Below, piece after piece: positions 35,446 through 45,241 of a stretch of DNA of 64,000 bases. Below the pieces are notes generated by a model that searched no databases, had not been told where the DNA came from, and was given only the letters and a program-made list of their open reading frames with translations. The position numbers and the translations under genes are program-made. The DNA lies in assembly GCF_003019675.1 (NCBI RefSeq), contig NZ_CP028105.1:310001-374000 (forward strand). The letters run 5' to 3'. Origin of the DNA: Fusobacterium ulcerans (GTDB lineage: Bacteria; Fusobacteriota; Fusobacteriia; Fusobacteriales; Fusobacteriaceae). Every line of letters begins with the position of its first letter. Within the stretch, counting starts at the first letter, position 1.

Positions 35446-37263
35446 TTAATCTTCGTTTCTCTTCTCAAATTTTCTTCTTTCTCCCTCTTTAAGGACTTTC
35501 TTTCTCAATCTGATATTTGTTGGAGTTACTTCAACTAATTCATCTTCTGCTATATAATCAAGAGCCTGCTCTAAACTGAATCTTCTAGGAGTAGCTAATT
35601 TAACTGCATCATCAGTTCCTGCCGCTCTCATATTAGTAAGTTTTTTAGTTTTGCAAACATTTACTACAAGATCGTTTTCTCTGTTATGTTCTCCAACTAT
35701 CATTCCTTCATACACAGGAACACCTGGATCAAGGAAAAGTATTCCTCTGTCTTGAATATTATTAAGAGCATATGGAACTGTTACTCCTGGCTCAGTTGCT
35801 ATAAGAACACCTTTAGTTCTCATAGGGATTTCTCCTTTATGAGGTTCGAAGCTAAAGAATGAATGATTGATTATTCCAGTTCCTTTAGTATCTGTAAGGA
35901 ATTCATTTCTAAATCCTATAAGTCCTCTTGCTGGTACTTTAAACTCTAAACGAGTATACCCATCAGCACCAGGAACCATAGATACCATTTCCCCTTTTCT
36001 GCTTCCTATTTTTTCTATAACTACACCTGTATAACATTCATCAACATCAATAAGAGCCATTTCAATAGGTTCCATTTTTTGTCCATTTTCTTCTTTCATA
36101 AGAACTCTTGGCTTTGAAACCTGTATTTCAAATCCTTCTCTTCTCATATTTTCAAGAAGTATAGAAAGTTGAAGTTCTCCTCTTCCTTTTACAACGAAAG
36201 CATCTGGAGCGTCAGTTGCTTCTACTCTCATACTTACATTTGTTTGAAGTTCTTTTTGCAGTCTTTCCCATATATGTCTAGAAGTTACAAATTTTCCTTC
36301 TTTTCCAGCAAACGGCGAATCATTTACCATGAATGTCATTGCAAGAGTTGGCTCATCTATATCGATAAGTGGTAAAGCTACTGGATCATTTACATCAGCA
36401 AATGTTTCTCCAATATCGATATTATCTATACCAGCTATACAAACTATATCTCCAGCTTGGGCTTCTTGAACCTCAGTTCTTTTCAATCCTTCATATCCAT
36501 AAAGAACTGAAATTTTACCCTTAACCATTTTTCCATCTCTTTTTATTAACATAACTTCCTGATTTCTTCTTACAATTCCGTTATGTATTCTTCCTACAGC
36601 TAATTTTCCAACATAGTTGTCGTAAGCTATATTAGTAATAAGGAACTGCATTGGTTTTTCAGGATCTCCCTCTGGATCATCAACGTGATCAAGAATAGTT
36701 TCAAATAATGGAGTCATATCATCACTTACATCAGTAAGTTCTTTTTTAGCAAATCCACCTTTTCCAGAAGCATATACTACTGGGAAATCTAATTGAAGAT
36801 CATTTGCATTTAATTCTATGAAAAGATCGTAAACCATGTACAATACCTCTTCTGGTCTTGCATTTGGTTTATCTACTTTATTAACTACAACTATTGGTCT
36901 ATGTCCTTGCTCCAATGCTTTTTTCAAAACATATTTAGTCTGAGGCATAGGTCCTTCAAAAGCGTCAACTAATAGTACAACTGATTCAACCATTTTCATG
37001 ATTCTTTGTACCTCTCCTCCAAAGTCAGCATGGCCTGGAGTATCAACTATATTAATTTTATAGTCCTTATACTGTACAGATGCATTTTTAGAGAAAATAG
37101 TTATTCCTCTTTCTTTTTCAATGTCATTTGAGTCCATTACTCTTTCTTCTACTTTTTCAAGTTCGTGGCTCCCAAATACTCCTGCCTGTCTTAAAAGACA
37201 GTCTACTAGTGTTGTTTTTCCGTGGTCAACATGGGCAATTATTGCTATGTTTTTGATTTTCAT
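35446..37263 (-). CDS. typA: Ribosome-associated GTPase TypA/BipA
   Basis: This 605-residue translation-factor GTPase has G1 [10 protein letters not shown]2/G3 ERGITI and [13 protein letters not shown]4 NKVDKP, then EF-G-like domains and the BipA-specific C-terminal domain. TypA assists 50S subunit assembly and growth under stress, notably cold. It lies 22 bases after truB on the same strand, so a truB-typA unit is likely. Confidence 0.96.
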   Translation of the reverse strand: MKIKNIAIIAHVDHGKTTLVDCLLRQAGVFGSHELEKVEERVMDSNDIEKERGITIFSKNASVQYKDYKINIVDTPGHADFGGEVQRIMKMVESVVLLVDAFEGPMPQTKYVLKKALEQGHRPIVVVNKVDKPNARPEEVLYMVYDLFIELNANDLQLDFPVVYASGKGGFAKKELTDVSDDMTPLFETILDHVDDPEGDPEKPMQFLITNIAYDNYVGKLAVGRIHNGIVRRNQEVMLIKRDGKMVKGKISVLYGYEGLKRTEVQEAQAGDIVCIAGIDNIDIGETFADVNDPVALPLIDIDEPTLAMTFMVNDSPFAGKEGKFVTSRHIWERLQKELQTNVSMRVEATDAPDAFVVKGRGELQLSILLENMRREGFEIQVSKPRVLMKEENGQKMEPIEMALIDVDECYTGVVIEKIGSRKGEMVSMVPGADGYTRLEFKVPARGLIGFRNEFLTDTKGTGIINHSFFSFEPHKGEIPMRTKGVLIATEPGVTVPYALNNIQDRGILFLDPGVPVYEGMIVGEHNRENDLVVNVCKTKKLTNMRAAGTDDAVKLATPRRFSLEQALDYIAEDELVEVTPTNIRLRKKVLKEGERRKFEKRNED

Positions 37264-37285
37264 TCTTCAACCTTCCTTACGGGAA

Positions 37286-38146
37286 TTAAAAATATTTATA
37301 TCCCTTTAATAAATTATTACTTACATTACATAATCCTAAAAATTTTCCAGCATCATCATATATCCTATATCTACCATCAGCAGCTGTGAATCTTACTGTA
37401 TTACCATTGAGGAAAAGAACCATATTCTTTTCTCCTTCCAATGTTATTTTAGGATATTTAAAGAAATCTTCTACACTGCATAAAAAATCTAGCTTTTCTT
37501 CAAGAGACATAGCTTCTATCTCTTCCAGTGTATAAGAATTTTTGATACTTGAACTTCCCACTTTTTCTCTCACTAAAGATGTCATTGTAGCAAGAGTTCC
37601 TAAAGCTTTTCCTATATCATCTATCAATGAACGGATATATGTTCCTTTTGAAACATCACATCTGATTTTTCCTTTTACTCCATCAAATTCTATGATATCT
37701 ATAGACTTTATCTCTATTAATCTGGCTTTTCTTTCAATTTCTATTCCCTGTCTTGCCAATTCATAAAGTTTTTTTCCATCTACCTTTAAAGCTGAATACA
37801 TAGGTGGTATCTGTTCTATTTCTCCAATGAAATTTTTCAATACCTCTTGAAGTTTATCCAAAGTAATATCATTGACTTCTCTTTTTTCTATTACCTGCCC
37901 CTCTGTATCATAGGTATCTGTTCTATATCCAAGTTCAAATCCTGCTGTATAAGTCTTTTCATATCCCTCTATATCCTGAACCATTTTTGTTGCTTTGCCT
38001 ATACATACGACTAAAACACCTTGGGCTAAAGGATCTAAAGTTCCTGTATGACCTATTTTTCTTTCATGCAGAATTCTTCTCAATTTTCTTACGACATCAA
38101 AAGAAGTTATTCCGCTAGGTTTATTCACATTAATTATACCTTCCAA
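37286..38146 (-). CDS. truB: tRNA pseudouridine-55 synthase TruB
   Basis: This 286-residue protein has the TruB N-terminus INVNKPSGITSFDVV and the catalytic Asp in KIGHTGTLDPLAQGVL, then YTAGFELGYRTDTYD and SKGTYIRSLIDDIG. It makes pseudouridine 55 in the T-loop of nearly all tRNAs. It is located upstream of typA. Confidence 0.96.
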   Translation of the reverse strand: MEGIINVNKPSGITSFDVVRKLRRILHERKIGHTGTLDPLAQGVLVVCIGKATKMVQDIEGYEKTYTAGFELGYRTDTYDTEGQVIEKREVNDITLDKLQEVLKNFIGEIEQIPPMYSALKVDGKKLYELARQGIEIERKARLIEIKSIDIIEFDGVKGKIRCDVSKGTYIRSLIDDIGKALGTLATMTSLVREKVGSSSIKNSYTLEEIEAMSLEEKLDFLCSVEDFFKYPKITLEGEKNMVLFLNGNTVRFTAADGRYRIYDDAGKFLGLCNVSNNLLKGYKYF

Positions 38147-38226
38147 AATATCAACTCCTACACAGAACTATCCTTTATTATAACATATCTTATTCAATAT
38201 TCAAACACTTTTATTAATTTTTCTAT

Positions 38227-39921
38227 TTATGGCTTTTTCACTTCCTCAGTTTTCTTTACCTCAGTTGCTTTTTTAGTTGCCTCTTTTTCTTTTACAGGCT
38301 CTGCTTTTTTATCTGAAGGTGGATTTTTTTCTATTCTGTATCTATTTGTAGGACTCCATAAAATATATTCATTTATTCCTAAATCTTTTAGAGCTTTTAC
38401 CTGTAATTCTATTTGCTCAGGTCCATAAGTTATATATCCCTTTACCCATCTAGCAGTAAAAGCCTGTATCCATGGTCTAATCATAGCTGGTGTATCTATA
38501 TTGGCATTTCTGTTCATTGAATCCTGAGTTGAACGATATACAGTTTTATATGGTTCAGCATCTGGAACAGGAAGTCCATAAACTCCTTTTCCATAGTGGC
38601 TTGGATATATCATTGGACAGATATAATCAACCACATTACTTACAGACTCCCAGTGCTGTCCAAGAGCCATATCATCTGGAAGGCTTCCCACCTGACCATA
38701 TACATCAGCTGCAATATATACTCCTAAAGGTTCTAATTCTTTTCTTGCATACTGAAGATATTTTTGTATAGTTTCAGGTTTTGATTCTTTGTTAGGATTT
38801 CTGTAATCAAGGTCTTTGTCAAGCTTTCCACCATTGGAAGCTGGAAATCTTACATAATCAAACTGTATTTCATCGAATCCTGCAAGAGCAGCTTCTTTAG
38901 CTACTGCTATATTGTATTCCCATAGATATCTGTCATGAGGAGATACCCATATAACTCCGTCGCTATTTGTAAAAGGTTTCCCAGTAGATTTAGTAATAAT
39001 AGCTTTATCTGGATTAGCTTTTGCATAAGTAGGATCCTTAAAAGATACTACTCTTGCTATAGTATAAATATTATTATCTTTCATTTTTTTCATAAATTTA
39101 TCAATATCTTTTATTGGAGATCTTCTGTTAGCATTTGGATTATATTTTTCTCCTGCTTTCATTTTAAATAAAAGTGTTCCATCATCCTCTTTTACATCTA
39201 TTACAAAAGCATTAATCTTAGTTCTCTTAGATAGAGCTATAAGATCATCTACTCTTTTTGTCAATGAAGCTGAACTGCTTGTTACATATATTCCCCTTAC
39301 TTCTCTTCTTTTATTCTCAGGATAATTTTTTTTCTCTATTGGAGAAAAATCAAGATTCTTCCATTCCTTAGGAAGAGTCGCCCCAAGACTGTCTACCAAC
39401 TGCTTGCTTTTTATCCAACCAGTTCTCTTCTCTCTATTTTTTTGATATGATATTTTTTCCCAATTTTCAACAGTAGTAGTTTTTTGAACCTCTGTTTTCC
39501 CATCTGGTTTTTTTACAGTTTTTTCTTTTACTATTTCAACTTTTTTCTCCTCAATAACTTCTAATCTTGTTCCTATTTTTAAATTATCTTCTGCTTTAGG
39601 CGTTATTTTGGCTTCTTTAAAAACTCTTATATTCCCCTTGGCATATTTATATTTGTCATTTATTATTTCAGAAGTTTTTTCTTGAACATCATCATCTTTT
39701 ACTGTTGATGTTTCTTCTATTTTTTCTGTTTCTTCTGTTGTTTTTTTATCATCTTCCAGTTTTTGCTCTAATACTGCTTTTTCTTCTGGCAATGATTGCT
39801 CTCCCAAAGACATACCTTTAGTAATGTCCACTGTTGCAACCAGAAATACTATATAACAAAATATTGAAAATAGTACCTTTCTGATAAACCATACCTGTTG
39901 CTTCGTTCTCTTATGTTTCAC
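38227..39921 (-). CDS. DUF4015 putative glycoside hydrolase with N-terminal anchor
   Basis: This 564-residue protein has a basic N-terminus and membrane anchor (about 14-32), a low-complexity Glu/Lys/Thr region (40-90), an SH3-like segment (95-180), then the DUF4015 TIM-barrel-like domain (about 205-530; REVRGIYVTSSSAS, FVIDVKEDDGTL, FDEIQFDYVRFP, CPMIYPSHYG). The C-terminus is a Lys/Glu-rich tail. The family is annotated as putative glycoside hydrolase, with no fixed substrate; envelope polysaccharide is plausible. It is divergent from the bio operon. Confidence 0.83.
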   Translation of the reverse strand: MKHKRTKQQVWFIRKVLFSIFCYIVFLVATVDITKGMSLGEQSLPEEKAVLEQKLEDDKKTTEETEKIEETSTVKDDDVQEKTSEIINDKYKYAKGNIRVFKEAKITPKAEDNLKIGTRLEVIEEKKVEIVKEKTVKKPDGKTEVQKTTTVENWEKISYQKNREKRTGWIKSKQLVDSLGATLPKEWKNLDFSPIEKKNYPENKRREVRGIYVTSSSASLTKRVDDLIALSKRTKINAFVIDVKEDDGTLLFKMKAGEKYNPNANRRSPIKDIDKFMKKMKDNNIYTIARVVSFKDPTYAKANPDKAIITKSTGKPFTNSDGVIWVSPHDRYLWEYNIAVAKEAALAGFDEIQFDYVRFPASNGGKLDKDLDYRNPNKESKPETIQKYLQYARKELEPLGVYIAADVYGQVGSLPDDMALGQHWESVSNVVDYICPMIYPSHYGKGVYGLPVPDAEPYKTVYRSTQDSMNRNANIDTPAMIRPWIQAFTARWVKGYITYGPEQIELQVKALKDLGINEYILWSPTNRYRIEKNPPSDKKAEPVKEKEATKKATEVKKTEEVKKP

Positions 39922-40019
39922 TTAAATCCCTCCAAATATTTCACGTAATCGCTCTTATTATTTTATACCATTTAGGAAAATTTATCTATATTGAAATTTT
40001 ATTCATTCTATTTTGTGAA

Positions 40020-40048
40020 TTGAAATATTGCTTTTTTAGTGCTATGAT
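40020..40048 (+). promoter_or_regulatory. Promoter of the bioFGC operon
   Basis: TTGAAA (40020-40025), 17 bases ending TGC, TATGAT (40043-40048), 33 bases before the bioF ATG. No clear BirA palindrome was recognised next to it. Confidence 0.78.
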
Positions 40049-40081
40049 TGTATATACTTTAAATAAAGATGGTGAATTTTA

Positions 40082-41200
40082 ATGAAAAAAGAAATTTTAA
40101 TAAAAGAACTTTGTGATCTTAAATCTACTAACAATTTTAGAAAATTAAAGGAATGTGATAATTCCCTTATAAACCTTTCATCTAATGATTATTTAGGAAT
40201 TGCAAATGATAAAGATCTATTAAATGAATTTTACTCTAAATACACCCCAAAACTTTCTTCAAGTTCTTCCAGACTAATAGATGGTTCATATTCTGAGGTT
40301 ATGCAGTTGGAAAAAGAGCTTGAAAATATTTATAAAAATTCAGCTATATTATTTAATTCTGGGTTTGATGCTAATTCCTCTATAATAGAAACTTTTTATA
40401 ATAAAAAATCATTAATACTCACTGACAGATTAAATCATGCCAGTATTTATGATGGTATTCTTAATAGTGAAGCTGTTTTTATGAGATATAAACACTTGGA
40501 TATGGAAAATCTTGAAAAACTTCTTATAAAATACAGAGACAGCTATGATGATATTCTTGTAGTGTCAGAAACAGTCTACAGTATGGATGGAGATATGGCT
40601 GATCTTGAAAAACTTATTCAATTAAAAAAAATATATAACTTTGATCTTATGATAGATGAAGCTCACTCTTATGGAGTTTATGGTTATGGAATAGCTAAAG
40701 AACTTGATATTGTTAATGAGATTGACTTCCTTGTGATTCCCTTAGGAAAAGGTGGAGGCTCTGTAGGAGCATATGTTATCTGCTCTCAATTATCAAAAGA
40801 TTACATAATTAATAAAAGTAGAAAATTTATATACAGCACTGCTCTTCCACCTGTTAATCATATGTGGAATCTTTTTATATTGAAAAAAATTCCAGACTTT
40901 AAAGATAAAATGAAAAAACTTCAGGAAATAAAAGAATATACTTTCGCTCTTTTGAAAGAAAATCATATAGAAACTATATCTTCAACTCATATAATCAGTA
41001 TAATAATAGGGGACAACTCAAAAATTATAAAAATATCTGACAATATGAGAAAAAAAGGATTTCTGCTTTATGGAGTGAAAGAACCCACAGTTCCCAAAGG
41101 AACAGCCAGATTTAGAATAGGCTTGAATCCTTCTCTTTCAAAAGAAGATATCTCAAGATTTGTAAAGGAGTTAAAATATGAAATTGATACTATTTTTTAA
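40082..41200 (+). CDS. bioF: 8-amino-7-oxononanoate synthase BioF
   Basis: This 372-residue PLP-dependent alpha-oxoamine synthase has NLSSNDYLGIA, SSSSRLIDGSYSE, DRLNHASIYDGI, DEAHSYGVYGYG and the PLP-lysine region IPLGKGGGSVGAYV. It condenses pimeloyl-ACP/CoA with alanine in biotin synthesis. The related 2-amino-3-ketobutyrate CoA ligase is less likely because bioG and bioC follow. It overlaps bioG by 23 bases, showing tight coupling. Confidence 0.9.
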   Translation: MKKEILIKELCDLKSTNNFRKLKECDNSLINLSSNDYLGIANDKDLLNEFYSKYTPKLSSSSSRLIDGSYSEVMQLEKELENIYKNSAILFNSGFDANSSIIETFYNKKSLILTDRLNHASIYDGILNSEAVFMRYKHLDMENLEKLLIKYRDSYDDILVVSETVYSMDGDMADLEKLIQLKKIYNFDLMIDEAHSYGVYGYGIAKELDIVNEIDFLVIPLGKGGGSVGAYVICSQLSKDYIINKSRKFIYSTALPPVNHMWNLFILKKIPDFKDKMKKLQEIKEYTFALLKENHIETISSTHIISIIIGDNSKIIKISDNMRKKGFLLYGVKEPTVPKGTARFRIGLNPSLSKEDISRFVKELKYEIDTIF

Positions 41201-41771
41201 CGGTTGGGGAATGGATGAAAATATTATTTCTCACATAGAAGTTCCTGCTGAATATATTTTAAAAGTATTAAATTTTCCATATAACCTTGATGATAATATT
41301 TTTCAGCAATATGATCAAGTTATTCCTATTGGTTGGTCTTTTGGAAGTTATTATCTTGCTAAATATCTAACAGAAAAAAATATAAAGTGTAAAAAAATAA
41401 TCTCATTAAATGGTTCTCCAGAAATGATTGGAAAAAATGGAATTTCTCAAGGAGTGTTTGATCTTACTCTTAATACTCTTACTCCTGATACTTTGCAGAA
41501 GTTCTATGGAAATATGGGTATTGACAGTACCTTTTCTCCAGCAGAAAAAGTTTTTCAGGATATAAAAGATGAATTGCAATATTTTAAAGATAATTATGTC
41601 CCACAAAAAAATGTATTTACTCATGCTTTTATTGGAGAAAAGGATAAAATAATTCCTGCCTCAAGACAAAAAAAATATTTTGAAGCTAATGGAACTATCA
41701 TTACTGAAATACCTTGTGGACATTATCCATTTTCTATAATAAAAAACTGGGATATTTTGATTGGAGAATAA
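41178..41771 (+). CDS. bioG: Pimeloyl-ACP methyl ester esterase BioG
   Basis: This 197-residue alpha/beta hydrolase of the DUF452/BioG family has the N-terminal LILFFNGWGMDE, nucleophile region GWSFGSYYLAKY (Ser) and C-terminal His in CGHYPFS. It removes the methyl group from pimeloyl-ACP methyl ester at the end of the BioC-dependent chain, like E. coli BioH. It lies between bioF and bioC. Confidence 0.9.
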   Translation: MKLILFFNGWGMDENIISHIEVPAEYILKVLNFPYNLDDNIFQQYDQVIPIGWSFGSYYLAKYLTEKNIKCKKIISLNGSPEMIGKNGISQGVFDLTLNTLTPDTLQKFYGNMGIDSTFSPAEKVFQDIKDELQYFKDNYVPQKNVFTHAFIGEKDKIIPASRQKKYFEANGTIITEIPCGHYPFSIIKNWDILIGE

Positions 41772-41772
41772 C

Positions 41773-42441
41773 ATGACTTTTGACAAAAATTTTAGTACTT
41801 ATGATAAAAATGCAATAGTTCAAAAAAAAGCAGCTGCTAATTTAGCTGAATATATAAAAAATGATATTTCTCTATCTAAAAATATGAACAAAGTCATTGA
41901 ACTGGGGTGTGGAACTGGAATATTTACAAGGGAATTTCTTTCTAGGAATACCCCTGCTTCTCTCATTCTTAATGATTTTTTTGATGTAAGGGAATATCTA
42001 TCAAACTTAGATTATGACGATTTTATCCAAGGGGATATTGAAAATATTCCTATTCCAAAAGCTGATATCATAATTTCAAGTTCAGCTTTTCAGTGGGTAA
42101 CTTCTTTCAAAAAATTGATAGATAATATTTCCAGCTCAAGTAATAATTTGGCTTTTTCTATTTACACAAAAGGAAATTTAAAAGAGATAAATGATCACTT
42201 TAATATCTCATTAAATTATTTAGAAAACAGTGAAATTAATAAGATATTAAAAGAAAAATTCAAAAATATAAACTTCAAGAAAGAAACGATAATTCTTAAA
42301 TTCAACAGTCCTTTAGAAGCATTAAGACATTTGAAAAATACTGGTGTTACAGGATTTCAAAAGACAAGTATAAGCAAAATACGCTCTTTTACTTCCTGCA
42401 CTCTGACTTATGAAATAAGTTATTTTATCTGCAAAGCTTAG
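41773..42441 (+). CDS. bioC: Malonyl-ACP O-methyltransferase BioC
   Basis: A protein of about 222 residues with SAM motif I VIELGCGTGIFTREF, post-I acidic LILNDFF and motif IIISSSAFQWV typical of BioC. It methylates malonyl-ACP so that fatty acid synthesis can build the pimelate chain. The ATG at 41773 lies just after the bioG stop with GGAGAA in front; a TTG 12 bases earlier is less likely. bioA, bioB and bioD are not in the window. Confidence 0.9.
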   Translation: MTFDKNFSTYDKNAIVQKKAAANLAEYIKNDISLSKNMNKVIELGCGTGIFTREFLSRNTPASLILNDFFDVREYLSNLDYDDFIQGDIENIPIPKADIIISSSAFQWVTSFKKLIDNISSSSNNLAFSIYTKGNLKEINDHFNISLNYLENSEINKILKEKFKNINFKKETIILKFNSPLEALRHLKNTGVTGFQKTSISKIRSFTSCTLTYEISYFICKA

Positions 42442-42518
42442 CTGTTTAAAAAGTCTGCTGGCTATTTATAGTAGTCTTATATATTTTTAGAATAATGTAT
42501 ATACAGGGAGAGATACAA

Positions 42519-43028
42519 ATGAATCTAAAACTAATAAAAATGAATGAAATATATAAAGAGCAGCTAAACAATATGATGGAAGAATGGTATGCTGCTGGAG
42601 AAAAAATTGTTCCATATGCAATTGTCAAAACAGATTATCATGATTTTACAAATTATGTAATTAATTTAGAATCACCAATTGGGATTGCTGGATTTGTTCC
42701 AACTTCCACTTTCTTTTGTTTAGATATTGACAGAAATATACTCGTTGGAGCAATAAATATCAGACACTGCTTAAATCAAAATCTTTTGCTCAATGGAGGA
42801 CATATTGGAGATGGAGTTCGCCCCTCAGAAAGAAGAAAAGGAATAGCTACAAAAATGATCAGTTTGGCACTTGAAGAATGCAAAAAACTTGGAATACATA
42901 AAGTATTGATGGTTTGTGATAAAAAAAATATAGGTTCAGCCAAAAGTATTATTAATAATGGTGGAGTTTTAGAAAACGAGATCATTGTTAATGGAATTGT
43001 TGAACAACGTTACTGGATAGAAAATTAA
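42519..43028 (+). CDS. GNAT-family N-acetyltransferase
   Basis: A GNAT protein of about 169 residues has the acetyl-CoA loop GVRPSERRKGIATKMI and a final beta region GGVLENEIIVNGIVEQRYW. Substrate unknown; the small-molecule N-acetyltransferases of this type often act on amino acids or antibiotics. The ATG at 42519 is chosen because GGGAGAG precedes it by seven bases, unlike the in-frame ATG at 42495. It lies 77 bases after bioC and may be transcribed separately. Confidence 0.8.
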   Translation: MNLKLIKMNEIYKEQLNNMMEEWYAAGEKIVPYAIVKTDYHDFTNYVINLESPIGIAGFVPTSTFFCLDIDRNILVGAINIRHCLNQNLLLNGGHIGDGVRPSERRKGIATKMISLALEECKKLGIHKVLMVCDKKNIGSAKSIINNGGVLENEIIVNGIVEQRYWIEN

Positions 43029-43044
43029 ATAAGAAAATATTTTA

Positions 43045-43080
43045 ATTCTTAAAAATACATAGTATACTATTTTTAAGAAT
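43045..43080. promoter_or_regulatory. Perfect 13-bp inverted repeat before the nitroreductase gene
   Basis: ATTCTTAAAAATA and its exact complement TATTTTTAAGAAT flank a 10-base core CATAGTATAC. The repeat lies 23 bases before the nitroreductase ATG and overlaps a TATACT -10-like box. It could be a repressor operator (for example MarR- or TetR-type) or the terminator of the preceding gene; the lack of a T run favours an operator. Confidence 0.5.
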
Positions 43081-43103
43081 ATTCTTATCTCGGGAGGTAT
43101 TTT

Positions 43104-43880
43104 ATGAATTGTTTAGATCTTATCATGAAAAGAAAATCAGTAAGAGTGTATGAGGAAAAAGAAATTCCGATAGAAGTAAAAGATAAAATATTAGCAGCAA
43201 CTTTTCAAGCTCCCACTGCTGGTAATATGATGATGTATTCTATTATTGAAATAGATGATCAGTCTATTAAAGATAAGCTTGTGAAAACTTGCGACAATCA
43301 AGGAATGATTGGAAAAGCTCCTCTTCTCCTTTTATTTCTAGCTGATTTTCAAAGATGGATGGATTACATAGAAGCCTCTGGAGTAAAAGATTTTAATAAA
43401 GAAAATAACTTTGAAGAATATATTCCAAAGGAAGGGGATATGTTCCTTGCCATCAATGATGCTCTGATAGCTGCTCAAACCGCTGTCCTTGCTACTGAAG
43501 ATCTTGGACTTGGAAGCTGCTATATTGGTGATATCATGGAAAATTTTGAAATACACAAAGAACTTTTTAATCTTCCTAAATATACTCTGCCTATTACTAT
43601 GTTGTGTATTGGGTATCCTACTGAGCAACAGAAGAACAGAACAATGAGAAGAAGATATTTTTCTAAAGATATGATTGTTCATAAAAATAGTTACAGAAAA
43701 CCTTCTGTGGAAGAATTCAAAGCTATGGATAAGAAAATAGTTGAAAAAGACTCTCCTGTGTTCCTTCCAGGATGCCACAATCAAGCTATCCATATGTATA
43801 AAAGAAAAATAACTTCTGATTTTATGTCTGAAATGAATCGTTCAGTTAAAGCAATGATAGATTCTTGGATGGAAGATTAA
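43104..43880 (+). CDS. Nitroreductase-family flavoprotein
   Basis: This 258-residue protein of the nitroreductase fold (NfsA-like) has FMN-binding RKSVRVYEEKEIP at the start and TFQAPTAGNMM, IAAQTAVLATEDLGLGSCYIG and LPITMLCIGYPTE. Such enzymes reduce nitro compounds or quinones with NAD(P)H. A C-terminal extension of about 60 residues contains LPGCHNQAIHMYKRK. Physiological substrate unknown. An inverted repeat just upstream suggests regulation. Confidence 0.85.
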   Translation: MNCLDLIMKRKSVRVYEEKEIPIEVKDKILAATFQAPTAGNMMMYSIIEIDDQSIKDKLVKTCDNQGMIGKAPLLLLFLADFQRWMDYIEASGVKDFNKENNFEEYIPKEGDMFLAINDALIAAQTAVLATEDLGLGSCYIGDIMENFEIHKELFNLPKYTLPITMLCIGYPTEQQKNRTMRRRYFSKDMIVHKNSYRKPSVEEFKAMDKKIVEKDSPVFLPGCHNQAIHMYKRKITSDFMSEMNRSVKAMIDSWMED

Positions 43881-43908
43881 AATTTAACTTTATTATATTA
43901 AAAAAGTA

Positions 43909-43937
43909 TTCAAAATATCTGTAAAATATAGTATAAT
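43909..43937 (+). promoter_or_regulatory. Promoter of the FMN-binding-like protein gene
   Basis: TTCAAA (43909-43914), a 17-base spacer and TATAAT (43932-43937), followed by AGGGGGA and the ATG at 43974. Confidence 0.82.
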
Positions 43938-43973
43938 TTTAAGGTATTAAAACTTTAACAAGGGGGAAAATCT

Positions 43974-44855
43974 ATGAAAAAAATTATTATTGCTGCTGCA
44001 CTTATCATCAGCTGTGCAAGTTTTGCAGAAACACCTAAAAAGGAAAAACCAGTTCTTGAGTGGAGTGTACAGCCTCAATTAGGTATCATCAAAGGGGATT
44101 ACTACAAAAATGAAAAAAGATTCCGTCAAGGACATCTTGGAACTTTAGAAGTTGTAAAAAAAGATGGAAAAATTGTTTTAGTTGAATTTAACGAAATGAC
44201 TAGACCTAACTACTACAACCGTTACTTCCAAAACGTTTCAAAGCGTATGTCTTCTTACAACTTCAAAATGGGAGAAGCTAAAGGAGCTGCTTGGATTCAG
44301 GGAGTTTTAAAAGCTGAAAAACAAATGATGGATGAACAAAGATTAACTGGAGATTTTGATACAGTAGCAGGAGCTTCTAACAGTATTCAGCAATCTATGG
44401 TTCCATTAGCTGCTGAACTTGCTCCAGCAACTGAAAAACCTTCTAAAGCTAAATTCTACAGTATAGCTGAAGATCTTGGAAAAGGAATTACTGGAAGATT
44501 AAAAGTTGTTGTTGAAGATGGAAAAATCATTTCTTGCAGATATGATGAAATCTTTGCAGATTCTCCTGAAGATATCAAACTTCCTAGACAAAAACAATAC
44601 TACAGACAATCAAAATATGAAAGTGTAGATTTCGATGAAGATTCTCGTATTGGATTCAATATTCAAATGGATGAACTTAATGATAAAGTTGTAGCTACTC
44701 AAAATATGCTTGATCTTACAGGGCTTCCTGCAACTGAAGAAACTGGAGATTATAAAAAATCAGGATTCACTATCCGTAATACTGCATGGGACAACTATTT
44801 AAAACTTGCAGAGAAACTTCAAACTGAAATGAAAAAGGATAAAGTTATCAAATAA
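43974..44855 (+). CDS. Exported protein resembling tandem FMN-binding domains
   Basis: This 293-residue protein has a Sec signal (about 1-19, cleavage after SFA). Two similar halves follow. Each has the FMN_bind-like G.L.VV..DGKI..V.FNE pattern (HLGTLEVVKKDGKIVLVEF near 55; GRLKVVVEDGKIISCRYDE near 185). The first half contains FDTVAGASNSI, close to the D..SGATxS flavinylation motif but with Ser where Thr is usual. Listeria PplA has a similar double arrangement in extracellular electron transfer. Assignment is moderate; covalent FMN is doubtful without the Thr. Codons are highly biased, suggesting strong expression. Confidence 0.62.
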   Translation: MKKIIIAAALIISCASFAETPKKEKPVLEWSVQPQLGIIKGDYYKNEKRFRQGHLGTLEVVKKDGKIVLVEFNEMTRPNYYNRYFQNVSKRMSSYNFKMGEAKGAAWIQGVLKAEKQMMDEQRLTGDFDTVAGASNSIQQSMVPLAAELAPATEKPSKAKFYSIAEDLGKGITGRLKVVVEDGKIISCRYDEIFADSPEDIKLPRQKQYYRQSKYESVDFDEDSRIGFNIQMDELNDKVVATQNMLDLTGLPATEETGDYKKSGFTIRNTAWDNYLKLAEKLQTEMKKDKVIK

Positions 44856-44893
44856 TAAAAATAATTTTTCAAAAAATCTTTTTTAAAAAAAGA

Positions 44894-44922
44894 TTGACTT
44901 CAAAAATATGTTGTGATATTAT
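44894..44922 (+). promoter_or_regulatory. Promoter of the possible arginine leader
   Basis: TTGACT (44894-44899), a 17-base spacer and TATTAT (44917-44922), about 34 bases before the 40-codon ORF. Confidence 0.78.
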
Positions 44923-44955
44923 TAGCTTATTAAAAAATAAAAAAGGAGGGTCATC

Positions 44956-45078
44956 ATGTTAAAGGCATTAAAATTGAGGAACAGGAAATATACTACAAAT
45001 GCATATTCTATCTTTTTTAATGAATCTGATAACATTATGGCTTATTCTAAAAAAGATGTTTTTTTGAGGCATAGGTAA
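44956..45078 (+). CDS. 40-codon ORF, possible leader peptide of the argG region
   Basis: This short ORF has a perfect promoter, a strong AAAGGAGGG site seven bases before ATG, and the product MLKALKLRNRKY...FLRHR. It contains two closely spaced AGG pairs (AGG AAC AGG near the start, AGG CAT AGG before the stop); neighbouring genes prefer AGA. It is followed 125 bases later by a strong terminator and then by the binding-protein and argG genes, which suggests transcription attenuation responding to arginine. It might instead be an independent small protein gene. Confidence 0.5.
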   Translation: MLKALKLRNRKYTTNAYSIFFNESDNIMAYSKKDVFLRHR

Positions 45079-45202
45079 TAGTTTATTTCCTGAAAATATT
45101 TTGAAGATTAATAAAATTCAATTTATACTAAAGGTATGAGCTATATTTCTATTCAAAGAAGCATCAGCCATATCACTGTGTATTTTATATTTTAAAATAT
45201 CA

Positions 45203-45241
45203 ACAGATCAGCATTAAAAAATTTGCTGGTCTGTTTTTTTT
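45203..45241 (+). terminator. Strong terminator ahead of the binding-protein and argG genes
   Basis: ACAGATCAGCA and TGCTGGTCTGT arms (one G-T pair) with a 10-base loop are followed by eight T. It lies between the 40-codon ORF and the solute-binding protein gene. It either ends a small transcript or is an attenuator. The remaining gap sequence (45079-45202) is AT-rich without a further ORF. Confidence 0.88.
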
